Shown in pieces: positions 44,805 through 53,273 of a stretch of DNA of 64,000 bases. The DNA comes from Flavobacterium celericrescens. GTDB lineage: Bacteria; Bacteroidota; Bacteroidia; Flavobacteriales; Flavobacteriaceae. Under the pieces are notes generated by a model. The model worked only from the letters and a program-made list of their open reading frames with translations, was not told the DNA's origin and did no database searches. Position 1 is the first letter of the stretch. Each line of letters begins with the position of its first letter. The stretch is taken from NCBI RefSeq assembly GCF_011392075.1, contig NZ_JAAJBV010000006.1, positions 62,001 through 126,000 of the forward strand, read 5' to 3'. Made by a program: the position numbers and the translations under genes.

Positions 44805-44835
44805 TGTTTCCTCGCGTCAACATGACAAGATTGTG
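44762..44835. repeat. Palindromic repeat element (REP-like) with 14-bp perfect ends
   Basis: CACAATCTTGTCAT (44762-44775) and its exact complement ATGACAAGATTGTG (44822-44835) enclose a second, imperfect inverted pair GAGGAA / TTCCTC. The whole would fold into a long hairpin. The inner GTCATTCCGAAGCATGAGGAAT form resembles a dispersed repeat seen in many bacterial genomes (knowledge, not tested). It also may end the GNAT-lysC transcript. Confidence 0.75.
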
Positions 44836-44881
44836 TTTTACTTTTCGGGAAAATAACGCAAAAGTTTCCAACAATAAATAC

Positions 44882-44889
44882 TACTTTTG
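44882..44889 (+). promoter_or_regulatory. -7 element upstream of the 1134-residue surface protein gene
   Basis: TACTTTTG matches TAnnTTTG, 22 bp before the start codon. No clear TTTG at the usual distance was found. Confidence 0.35.
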
Positions 44890-44911
44890 AAGATTCGGAG
44901 TTATAGTATTT

Positions 44912-47900
44912 ATGCAAAAAATTGTTTTTTTAGCGGGATTTCTATTGTGTTTTTTGAGTTGTTTTGCTCAGGAAACATTGCAATTGTATCCAACTAAAAA
45001 AATTGCGTTTTCAAAAGACACGATTTCGATTGAAAAATTCAGTTTAAATAATTCCTTTTTTGAAATTAAAGACAAAAATGGAAAAGTCATTGACACCAGT
45101 TTTTACAAAGTAAATTTCCAGAAAGGAACCTTAGTTTTTACCAAAGAAATCAACACTTCTGATTCTCTAATTGTTCGCTATTCGAAATTTCCGGAATTTT
45201 TAACCAAAACTTACTCTATTTACGATGACGACAAAGTGGTTTCAAACGAAGCTGGAAAATTAGTCGTTTTCAAAAAAGACAAGAACACCAAATTCAAACC
45301 TTTTGACGGATTGAATACTTCGGGAAGTATTACACGTGGCGTTACAGTTGGAAACAATCAAAATACGGTGGTGAATTCAAATTTAGATTTGCAAATCACA
45401 GGAAAAATTTCGGATAAAGTGAGTTTGCGCGCTTCCATTCAAGATAGTAATATTCCCTTGCAAGAAGGTGGTTATTCGCAAAAACTGGATGAGTTTGACC
45501 AAATTTTCATCGAATTATTTTCGGATAAATGGAACATTCGCGCTGGAGATTTATTTCTGGAAAATCGAAAGTCTACTTTCTTGAATTTCAACAAAAAAGT
45601 GCAAGGTTTAGCCACTCGCTTCACTTTTGGAACACCTGATAAAAAAACCGAAGTCATTGCTTCTGGTGCTTTGGTTCGTGGACAATATGCCCGAAGTTCG
45701 TTCGTTGGACAAGAAGGAAATCAAGGTCCGTATAAATTGCGCGGGAATAATAACGAATTATACGTTTTAGTGATTTCAGGTTCGGAACGCGTTTATGTTA
45801 ATGGAATTTTGAAAACTCGTGGCGAAAACAACGATTACATCATCGATTATAACGCTGGAGAAATCATTTTTACCTCATTATTTCCAATTACTTCCGAAAT
45901 GCGAATCAATGTTGAATATCAATATACCGATAGAAATTTTACTCGTTTTATAACTTACGGAGGGATTTCGCACGAACGAGAAAATTGGCAAATTGGCGGT
46001 TATGTCTATTCGGAAAGTGATGTGAAAAATCAGCCATTGCAACAAAATTTATCTTCGGAACAAATTGATATTTTGCAAAACGCCGGCGATGATATTTCAC
46101 AAATGAATGGCCCATCAGCGTATTTAGACACGTATTCCGAAAATAAAATTTTGTACAAAAAAGTGATTATTGGCACTGTTGAAGTGTTCGAATATTCAAA
46201 TAATTCAACAGACGAATTGTACAATGTTCGATTTTCGTTAGTGGGAAATAATCAAGGAAATTACATTTTATCCAACAATCAAGCCGTTGGAAAAATTTAT
46301 GAATATGTAGCGCCAATAGCGGGAATTCCGCAAGGAAATTATGAACCGATTGTAAGATTGATTGCGCCGACAAAAATTCAAATGGCAACAGTTTTAGGAA
46401 AATACAATCCGAGCGAGAAAACACTTTTAGATTTTGAAGTAGCATTAAGTAACAACGACCAAAATTTATATTCGAATTTAGACGACAATAACAACAAAGG
46501 TTTTGCTGGAAAATTCAATGGAAAACAACGCCTTTTTGACGGAAAAACCAAGATTGATGTGTTTGCGAATTATCAATTGGTGCAAGAAAATTTTAAAACC
46601 ATTGAACGTTTGTACAACATCGAATTTAATAGAGATTGGAACATTACTTCGACTTTATTAGGCAATCAAAGCTTTTTGACTTCGGGATTGGATTTTAATT
46701 TCAACAATAAAGGAAAAGCGATGTATCAGTTTGAAAATTTAGCCTTTGGCGATGCTTTTTCGGGAAACAAACACACTTTATCCGGAAGATATGCTACCAA
46801 AAACTGGATGATTTGGAGCAATTCAAGCATAATGAAAAGCGATTCTGAATTTTCCAATTCATCTTTTGCTCGAAGTCAAAATCGTTCGTCTCATAAATTG
46901 GGTAAAAATTGGGTAGGTGCAACGGTGAATTTAGAAAATAATTCGGAAAAACTGAAGGCAACAAACACTTTTTCGGCCTTGAGCCAACGTTTTTTAGAAT
47001 ATGGTACTTTTGTAGGAAGAGGGGATTCGACTAAAGTTTATGTGGAATTAGGGTTTTTACAACGTCAGAATGATAGCTTGCAAAACAATCGCATTGAGCG
47101 CGTGAATCATTCGAATTCGTATTACTTGAAATCGCAATTAATCAAAACCGAAAAAAGCAATTTGAGTGTGTTTTTGAATTATCGTACTTTAAAATATGAA
47201 GATTCAAGCTTAAAAGACGAACCTTCGTTAAATTCACGAATTTTGTATTCGGACAGATATTTTGGGCAATTGATTCAAACTACAACAGCTTATGAAACCA
47301 GTTCGGGAACAATTGCGCAACAAGAATTTACCTATTTGCAAGTAGAACCTGGACAAGGCGTTTACATGTGGAACGATTACAATGGCAATGGAATTCAGGA
47401 ATTGCAAGAGTTTGAAATTGCTCCGTATTCAGATTTAGCGATTTACGTTCGGGTATTTTTACCGAATCAGGTTTTTGTTCGAACGCATCAGAATAAATTT
47501 TCGCAGGCGTTGAATTTCAACTTTAATCAATGGCAAAATGAGACTGGTTTTAAAAAATTTGCATCACATTTTTACAATCAAACTTCGTTTTTAATTGAGC
47601 GAAGAATTCGAAGAGACGGCTCTAATTTCGATTTGAATCCGTTTTCAAAAAATGATGATGAGTTGATTGGTTTGAACACGAATTTTAGAAATAGTTTGTT
47701 TTTTAATCGCGGAAAACAATATCATTCCACCACTTATTCTTTCTTAATTAACGAAAGTCAAAATTTACTTTCTGTGGGAAGTGTTGCCGCTAAAAATCAA
47801 TCGCATCAGTTGCAATACCAGCATTTGGTAAAGAAAAGTTGGTTGTTTAATTTTTCGGGAAGCACTACTTCAACCGAGTCTACTTCTGAGAATTATCCAA

Positions 47901-48316
47901 ATAGAAATTTTGAGATTGAAAGTTATCAAGTAGAACCAAAAATTGGCTATTTGTTTTCCAAAAATGCGAGTTGGGATATTTTTTACGAATTTCAACAAAA
48001 AGAAAATCAAATTGGTGCTTTTGAAACCTTAAAACAAACTCGATTAGGAACCTCATTTACCTTCAATAGCGAAAAAGGATTTAGCATGAATGGCGAGTTT
48101 TCGATGTATAACAATTCGTATGATGGAAATGCCTTATCAGCAGTAGGATTTCAAATGTTAGAAGGCTTGCAACCAGGAAAAAATCAAACTTGGCGTTTAC
48201 TTTTACAGAAAAATTTGACCCAATATTTAGACATTAATATTAACTATCAAGGCAGAAATAGTGAAACTAGTAAAACGATTCATACTGGAAATATACAATT
48301 AAGAGCGTTTTTTTAG
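44912..48316 (+). CDS. Large predicted outer-membrane protein, uncharacterised
   Basis: The 1134-residue protein has a signal peptide (MQKIVFLAGFLLCFLSCFAQ), an N-terminal beta region (TLQLYPTKKIAFSKDTISIE), then TSGSITRGVTVGNNQNTVVNSNL, QITGKISDKVSLRASIQDSN and SGSERVYVNGILKTRGENNDYIIDYNAGEIIFT, followed by about 600 residues of alternating beta-strand character ending GNIQLRAFF. The aromatic C-terminal residue and strand periodicity suggest a beta-barrel. Parts resemble repeated units of the T9SS translocon SprA, but the protein is far shorter. It has no T9SS tail. It lies 64 bp before a type B T9SS protein gene on the same strand. Function unknown. Confidence 0.7.
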   Translation: MQKIVFLAGFLLCFLSCFAQETLQLYPTKKIAFSKDTISIEKFSLNNSFFEIKDKNGKVIDTSFYKVNFQKGTLVFTKEINTSDSLIVRYSKFPEFLTKTYSIYDDDKVVSNEAGKLVVFKKDKNTKFKPFDGLNTSGSITRGVTVGNNQNTVVNSNLDLQITGKISDKVSLRASIQDSNIPLQEGGYSQKLDEFDQIFIELFSDKWNIRAGDLFLENRKSTFLNFNKKVQGLATRFTFGTPDKKTEVIASGALVRGQYARSSFVGQEGNQGPYKLRGNNNELYVLVISGSERVYVNGILKTRGENNDYIIDYNAGEIIFTSLFPITSEMRINVEYQYTDRNFTRFITYGGISHERENWQIGGYVYSESDVKNQPLQQNLSSEQIDILQNAGDDISQMNGPSAYLDTYSENKILYKKVIIGTVEVFEYSNNSTDELYNVRFSLVGNNQGNYILSNNQAVGKIYEYVAPIAGIPQGNYEPIVRLIAPTKIQMATVLGKYNPSEKTLLDFEVALSNNDQNLYSNLDDNNNKGFAGKFNGKQRLFDGKTKIDVFANYQLVQENFKTIERLYNIEFNRDWNITSTLLGNQSFLTSGLDFNFNNKGKAMYQFENLAFGDAFSGNKHTLSGRYATKNWMIWSNSSIMKSDSEFSNSSFARSQNRSSHKLGKNWVGATVNLENNSEKLKATNTFSALSQRFLEYGTFVGRGDSTKVYVELGFLQRQNDSLQNNRIERVNHSNSYYLKSQLIKTEKSNLSVFLNYRTLKYEDSSLKDEPSLNSRILYSDRYFGQLIQTTTAYETSSGTIAQQEFTYLQVEPGQGVYMWNDYNGNGIQELQEFEIAPYSDLAIYVRVFLPNQVFVRTHQNKFSQALNFNFNQWQNETGFKKFASHFYNQTSFLIERRIRRDGSNFDLNPFSKNDDELIGLNTNFRNSLFFNRGKQYHSTTYSFLINESQNLLSVGSVAAKNQSHQLQYQHLVKKSWLFNFSGSTTSTESTSENYPNRNFEIESYQVEPKIGYLFSKNASWDIFYEFQQKENQIGAFETLKQTRLGTSFTFNSEKGFSMNGEFSMYNNSYDGNALSAVGFQMLEGLQPGKNQTWRLLLQKNLTQYLDININYQGRNSETSKTIHTGNIQLRAFF

Positions 48317-48380
48317 TTAATATTTAGATTAATTCTACATTTCTGTTTAATTTTACAAGCTATCCCGATAAAAAAGAACT

Positions 48381-51300
48381 ATGTTAAAAAGAATATTGTT
48401 TTTTCTGATTATAATTTCAAATGTATGTTACTCGCAATTAAGTAATAAACATTGGTTACCACCTTTGCATTCTAGAGTGAGTACAGTTGTTCAAGAACAC
48501 TACATATATTTGTCGACTCCAGAACCTATTCCATTCCAAGTAACAATAACCACTGGAAATGGTTCTCCAATTTCAGGCTCACCTTTTACAATATCTCAAG
48601 GAAACCCTGTAAGAGTATACATTAACAATCAACAACCATCTTTGATGTTTTTAGATGCAAACAATTTGAATATGGTTGTGAACAACAAAGGATTAATTTT
48701 AGAAGGACCTAAAGAATTTTATGCAAGTTTTAGAGTAAAATCTACTAATCATGCTGAAACATTAATTTTGAAAGGGAGAGATGGTCTTGGCACAGAATTC
48801 AGATTAGGAAGTTTACCACAAGCTTATTTAGGAGACGCTAGAAATTTTGTTGCTAGTTTCATGGCAACAGAAGACGATACCGAAATAGATGTATCTGGTT
48901 ATAATACAGATGTTGTATTTCATTCTGCTGGAAATGATATACTTTCAAATACACAAAATTTTACATTAGATGCCGGACAAGTAGTTGTTCTTTCGGGATA
49001 TTCTGATGTCGCAGCAAATCTTGATGGTTTTGTTGGTGCACTAGTTACTTCAAATAAACCAATTGTAGTTAATTCTGGAAACAGTTTAGCAGGTATGGGA
49101 ACACCAGAAGATGGACAAGATTTTACTTTAGATCAAATAGTGCCTGTAGAAAAAGTAGGCACGGAATACGCATTAGTAAGAGGAAATGGAAGTAACTTAT
49201 CTGAATATCCCCTAGTTATTGCTACTCAGGATAATACACAGATTTATGTGAATGGAAACACTACTCCATTAATAACATTAAACGCAGGACAATATTATTT
49301 AGTTCCTAACTCGCTTTATCAAGGAACGAATAATAAAAACATGTATATTACTAGTAATAATGCAATTTATATGTACCAAATTATTGCTGGAAGTATTAGT
49401 GATGCCACAAATGGATTGAATTTCATACCGCCATTAAGCTGTTTTTTTCAAAAATCAGTAGACTTAATACCTAGTATCGATCAAATAGGCACAGTTATTT
49501 ACGATAGTGATGTTATAGCAATAACAACAAACACTGCTGTATTATCAATTAATGATACACCCGTAACATCTTTACCTGAACCTCTAATTGGTAATAATAC
49601 ATGGGTAACATATAAAATTGAAAATCAAACCGGAGACACTAAAATAACATCAACAGGTCCCTTGGCCGTGGGAGTTTTTGGTTATAGTGGTGTTGCTGGA
49701 TTTGGCGGATATTATTCAGGATTTGGAAGCACACCTCTAGATACAGATGTAACAATATGTTCTAATGAAACAATTAATCTTTTTGATGCAATTAATGGAA
49801 ATCCTGAATCAGGTGGAACTTGGACTAGCCCACCTGGTGGAAACCCAATCGTAAATGATATTTTTAATCCATCACAAAATATTGGAGGAGATTATTTTTA
49901 CACTTTTAACAAAATATGTGATAGTTCATCTCTTGTTATTACTATTAAAGTTAATGTTACTATTGAAGTAGCTCCTTTTGTTGGGACAAGTAGTTCAATT
50001 TCTATTTGTGAGAATGATTCTTTGATTAATTTATTCGATTTATTAGGTCCAGGTGCAGTTTCAGGTGGAAATTGGTCACCAAATTTAAGTTCAGGAAATG
50101 GCATATTTAATCCAAGTATTGATTCATCTGGGATATATACCTACTCAATCGCAGGAACAGGAATTTGTGAATCATCTTTTGCTGAAATTAATGTAACCAA
50201 AAATTTAATCCCTCAAATCTCACCTATTCCAAATTACGAATTATGTGATAATAACTCTGACGGAAACGACACAAATGGATTTGTTACTTTTAATTTAACA
50301 TCGAAAGATTTAGAAGCGCTAGGCTCTCAAACTGGAGTTGTTGTAACATATCATACAGATCCAAACGATGCTCTCCTTGGTCAAAATGCTATTACATCTA
50401 TTTATACTAATGATAGAATTATCTATGTAAGATTAACCAATACAGCTACAAGTTGTTTTAATACCACTTCGTTCAATTTAGTCGTAAAACCATTACCTTC
50501 AGTAAATTCTATTGTCACATTAAAACAATGTGACACTGATACCGATGCGGTCACTGATTTTAATTTAACTCAAGCAAATACTATTATTTCTGCTGATTTA
50601 ACAAATACTTTTACTTATCATAATAGTCAATCAGGAGCAATAAATAATACAGATTTAGTAGCTAATGATATTTCACACACAGCAGCTAATGGAAGTATTG
50701 TATGGGCACGAATTACTAATACTTTAGGATGTTTTAGAGTTGCTCAAGTTAATTTAACAGTTTCTGCAACAACAATTCCGCAGAGTTACACTTATACTAT
50801 TGAAGAATGTGATGATTATATAAACCTAGCTGACACTGACACTGACGGAATAGATTATTTTAATCTTACAGCAATTGAACCGATGTTAACCGTGCAATTT
50901 CCTGTGGGACAATCTTACACATACTCATATTATTTAAACGAAGCTGATGCAATTAGCGAACAAAATGCAATCACTACTTTTTTAAATTTTAGAAATACTA
51001 TTCCTGACAACCAAACTATTTGGGTGCGAATTGAAAGCAATCTATATGAATGTGCCGGATTAGGACCGTTTTTAAAATTAATTGTAAATCCATTACCAGA
51101 TGTTAATTTAGGTGAAAATTTTGCGCTTTGTCTAGATCCAGTTACGGGCATTGGTTCTCAAATTGTTGATGCAACACCTGCTACATCTGGAAATTATTCT
51201 TATGCTTGGACTCCAATAAATCCATTAGGAAATTCACCTTTTTATAACATAACAGCAGCAGGCACTTATTCTGTTGTAGTTACTAATACTATTACTAATT

Positions 51301-51827
51301 GTCAAAACTTTGATACAATTCTTGCTACTTTTTCTTCAGAACCTGCAACATTTGATGCTAATTTAATTACTCCTGCTTTTTCTAGCGGTTTAGCAACAAT
51401 AGAAGCAATTGCTACTGGTGGATTTGGAGTTTATGAATATAGTTTAAATGCCATTGATTGGCAATCTAGCCCAATATTCTCTGATTTAGAAAACGGTACT
51501 TACACTGTATATGTTAGAGATATACAAGGATGTGGATTGTTAACTTCAGGTGAAATTCAAACAATAACATATCCTAATTATTTTACACCAAATGCAGATG
51601 GATTCAACGACACATGGATTGTTAGACTACCAACTGAATATTATGGAATAATTTCTATTTATGACAGATATGGAAAATTAATCAAACAAATCAGTGCTAA
51701 TGGAAATGGTTGGGATGGAACATATAATGGAAATTTACTTCCTTCTACAGATTATTGGTTCAAGGTAGAATATACAGAAAACAACAAACGTAAAGAATTT
51801 AAATCGCACTTTAGTTTAAAAAGATAA
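48381..51827 (+). CDS. IgGFc-binding-like surface protein with T9SS type B sorting domain
   Basis: The 1148-residue protein has a signal peptide (MLKRILFFLIIISNVCYSQ), an N-terminal ~430 residues resembling the IgGFc-binding N-terminal domain (TLDQIVPVEKVGTEYALVRG, GQYYLVPN, NNAIYMYQIIAG), then several beta-sandwich repeats with CDxxxDGxD-like calcium-type loops (YELCDNNSDGNDTNGFVTFNL, LKQCDTDTDAVTDFNLT, YTIEECDDYINLADTDTDGI), a PKD-like segment and a C-terminal gliding-motility-type CHU_C domain (YFTPNADGFNDTWIVR to KSHFSLKR). It should be exported by T9SS and carried by a PorP/SprF partner. Its stop overlaps the next ATG (TAATG). Confidence 0.85.
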   Translation: MLKRILFFLIIISNVCYSQLSNKHWLPPLHSRVSTVVQEHYIYLSTPEPIPFQVTITTGNGSPISGSPFTISQGNPVRVYINNQQPSLMFLDANNLNMVVNNKGLILEGPKEFYASFRVKSTNHAETLILKGRDGLGTEFRLGSLPQAYLGDARNFVASFMATEDDTEIDVSGYNTDVVFHSAGNDILSNTQNFTLDAGQVVVLSGYSDVAANLDGFVGALVTSNKPIVVNSGNSLAGMGTPEDGQDFTLDQIVPVEKVGTEYALVRGNGSNLSEYPLVIATQDNTQIYVNGNTTPLITLNAGQYYLVPNSLYQGTNNKNMYITSNNAIYMYQIIAGSISDATNGLNFIPPLSCFFQKSVDLIPSIDQIGTVIYDSDVIAITTNTAVLSINDTPVTSLPEPLIGNNTWVTYKIENQTGDTKITSTGPLAVGVFGYSGVAGFGGYYSGFGSTPLDTDVTICSNETINLFDAINGNPESGGTWTSPPGGNPIVNDIFNPSQNIGGDYFYTFNKICDSSSLVITIKVNVTIEVAPFVGTSSSISICENDSLINLFDLLGPGAVSGGNWSPNLSSGNGIFNPSIDSSGIYTYSIAGTGICESSFAEINVTKNLIPQISPIPNYELCDNNSDGNDTNGFVTFNLTSKDLEALGSQTGVVVTYHTDPNDALLGQNAITSIYTNDRIIYVRLTNTATSCFNTTSFNLVVKPLPSVNSIVTLKQCDTDTDAVTDFNLTQANTIISADLTNTFTYHNSQSGAINNTDLVANDISHTAANGSIVWARITNTLGCFRVAQVNLTVSATTIPQSYTYTIEECDDYINLADTDTDGIDYFNLTAIEPMLTVQFPVGQSYTYSYYLNEADAISEQNAITTFLNFRNTIPDNQTIWVRIESNLYECAGLGPFLKLIVNPLPDVNLGENFALCLDPVTGIGSQIVDATPATSGNYSYAWTPINPLGNSPFYNITAAGTYSVVVTNTITNCQNFDTILATFSSEPATFDANLITPAFSSGLATIEAIATGGFGVYEYSLNAIDWQSSPIFSDLENGTYTVYVRDIQGCGLLTSGEIQTITYPNYFTPNADGFNDTWIVRLPTEYYGIISIYDRYGKLIKQISANGNGWDGTYNGNLLPSTDYWFKVEYTENNKRKEFKSHFSLKR

Positions 51828-52585
51828 TGGTAGTATCGGGTTCAATAAATACAATTATACAAAACGCTGTTGCGACCATAACATTTTCGCATCCAGCAAG
51901 TAATTCTTTTCCTAGCGAATTATTACAAAAACTAACGGATGAGTTTTATGCATTGGACAACAACAAAAATGTTGCTGTAATTATTCTTCAAAGTGAAGGC
52001 AATGGTGCTTTCTGTGCAGGAGCTTCTTTTGATGAGCTTCTTTTGATATCAAATTTTGAAGATGGGAGCAATTTTTTTTCAGGTTTTGCAAATGTAATCA
52101 ACTCAATGAGAAAATGCTCTAAACTTATTATTGGAAGAATTCAAGGTAAGGCCGTAGGTGGAGGAGTTGGGTTAGCTGCAGCATGTGATTATACTTTCGC
52201 AACAGAAAAAAGTGATATTAAACTATCTGAAATAGCCATTGGAATTGGACCATTTGTAATTGAACCTGCAGTTAGTCGCAAAATAAGTAAAAGAGCTTTT
52301 TCAGAAATGACCTTAACACCAACCAGATGGAAATCGGCACAGTGGGCCAAAGAAAATGGTTTGTTTTCGGAAATTTTTAGCACAATAGATGAATTAGATG
52401 CAAGCTTAAATACATTTGTATCTGAATTATCTAGTTATAATATTGAAGCACTAGAAGAAATAAAAAAAGTATTTTGGGAAGGAACTGAAAACTGGGACAG
52501 TTTGCTCAATGAAAGAGCTGCAATTTCTGGAAGATTGGTTTTATCAGAATATACTAAAAAAGCATTACAAAAATTTAAAAAATGA
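51827..52585 (+). CDS. Enoyl-CoA hydratase/isomerase (crotonase) family protein
   Basis: The 252-residue protein has the crotonase core: AVATITFSHPASNSFPSELLQKL, GAFCAGASFDELL (first oxyanion-hole residue) and RIQGKAVGGGVGLAAACDYTFATE (second). The usual P-G-x-G-G motif is replaced by IAIGIGPFVIEPAVSRKIS, so the catalytic glutamates of true hydratases are not clear and the reaction is uncertain. Length fits the family. Translation is probably coupled to the type B surface protein through TAATG and to the next gene through ATGA, which is an unusual setting for a CoA enzyme. Confidence 0.85.
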   Translation: MVVSGSINTIIQNAVATITFSHPASNSFPSELLQKLTDEFYALDNNKNVAVIILQSEGNGAFCAGASFDELLLISNFEDGSNFFSGFANVINSMRKCSKLIIGRIQGKAVGGGVGLAAACDYTFATEKSDIKLSEIAIGIGPFVIEPAVSRKISKRAFSEMTLTPTRWKSAQWAKENGLFSEIFSTIDELDASLNTFVSELSSYNIEALEEIKKVFWEGTENWDSLLNERAAISGRLVLSEYTKKALQKFKK

Positions 52586-52764
52586 GAAGTTTACTTATAG
52601 CTTTACAACAAGTTAATATTGAAGAAAAATTAAAAACAGCACCTGATGGAAATTATCAAGTTGGCGTTTTAATTGGCTCCTTTGTGCCTTTCATAGTTTT
52701 GGTTGGTTTAGCCTATTTTTTATACTATCGAGCTAAAAAGAAAGAAAAAAATCTAAATAACTAA
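52582..52764 (+). CDS. Small single-pass membrane protein
   Basis: The 60-residue protein has a short N-terminal part, one membrane segment (VGVLIGSFVPFIVLVGLAYFL, about 27-47) and a basic tail YYRAKKKEKNLNN. It overlaps the crotonase gene by ATGA and lies 11 bp before queD. No family recognised. Its position suggests that it is co-translated with the enzyme. Confidence 0.65.
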   Translation: MRSLLIALQQVNIEEKLKTAPDGNYQVGVLIGSFVPFIVLVGLAYFLYYRAKKKEKNLNN

Positions 52765-52775
52765 CAATTATACTG

Positions 52776-53228
52776 ATGTCAAAAATTAGAATCACCAAAC
52801 AATTTAGTTTTGAAACTGGTCATGCTTTATTTGGTTATGACGGGAAATGCAAAAATGTTCACGGACACAGCTACAAACTTTCTGTAACAGTGATTGGATC
52901 TCCAATAGCTGATACTACCAATGTAAAATATGGTATGGTTATAGATTTTGGTGATTTAAAAAAAATTGTAAAAGAACAAATTGTTGATATATTTGATCAC
53001 GCTACTGTTTTTAATAAAAACACCCCACATGTTGAATTAGCACACGAATTAAAAACACGCGGTCACCATGTAATCTTAGTTGACTATCAACCCACAAGTG
53101 AGAATATGGTTATTGACTTTTCTAATAAAATTAAAAACTTATTACCTGAAAATATAAAATTACACTCATTAAGGCTACAAGAAACAGAAACTTCATTTGC
53201 GGAATGGTTTGCAAGTGATAATGACTAA
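52776..53228 (+). CDS. queD: 6-carboxytetrahydropterin synthase (QueD/PTPS family)
   Basis: The 150-residue protein has the zinc site H16, H29 and H31 (ETGHALFG and NVHGHSY), the catalytic C25 in GKCKN, VIDFGDLKKIV, FDHATVFN (Asp/His pair) and PTSENMVIDF, and the C-terminal glutamate in RLQETETSFAEW. These mark the PTPS fold. With a Cys between the first two His motifs, QueD activity (7,8-dihydroneopterin triphosphate to 6-carboxytetrahydropterin, in queuosine synthesis) is the best call; a pterin role is the alternative. Last gene of the rightward run, with a strong terminator after it. Confidence 0.9.
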   Translation: MSKIRITKQFSFETGHALFGYDGKCKNVHGHSYKLSVTVIGSPIADTTNVKYGMVIDFGDLKKIVKEQIVDIFDHATVFNKNTPHVELAHELKTRGHHVILVDYQPTSENMVIDFSNKIKNLLPENIKLHSLRLQETETSFAEWFASDND

Positions 53229-53229
53229 A

Positions 53230-53257
53230 AAAAAGCCTCGCAAATGCGAGGCTTTTT
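53230..53257. terminator. Bidirectional terminator between queD and the OmpA-family gene
   Basis: AAAAAGCCTCGC, loop AAAT, GCGAGGCTTTTT: a 12-bp perfect stem with runs on both sides, serving both convergent transcripts. Confidence 0.93.
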
Positions 53258-53273
53258 ATATTTATTCTTAAAA

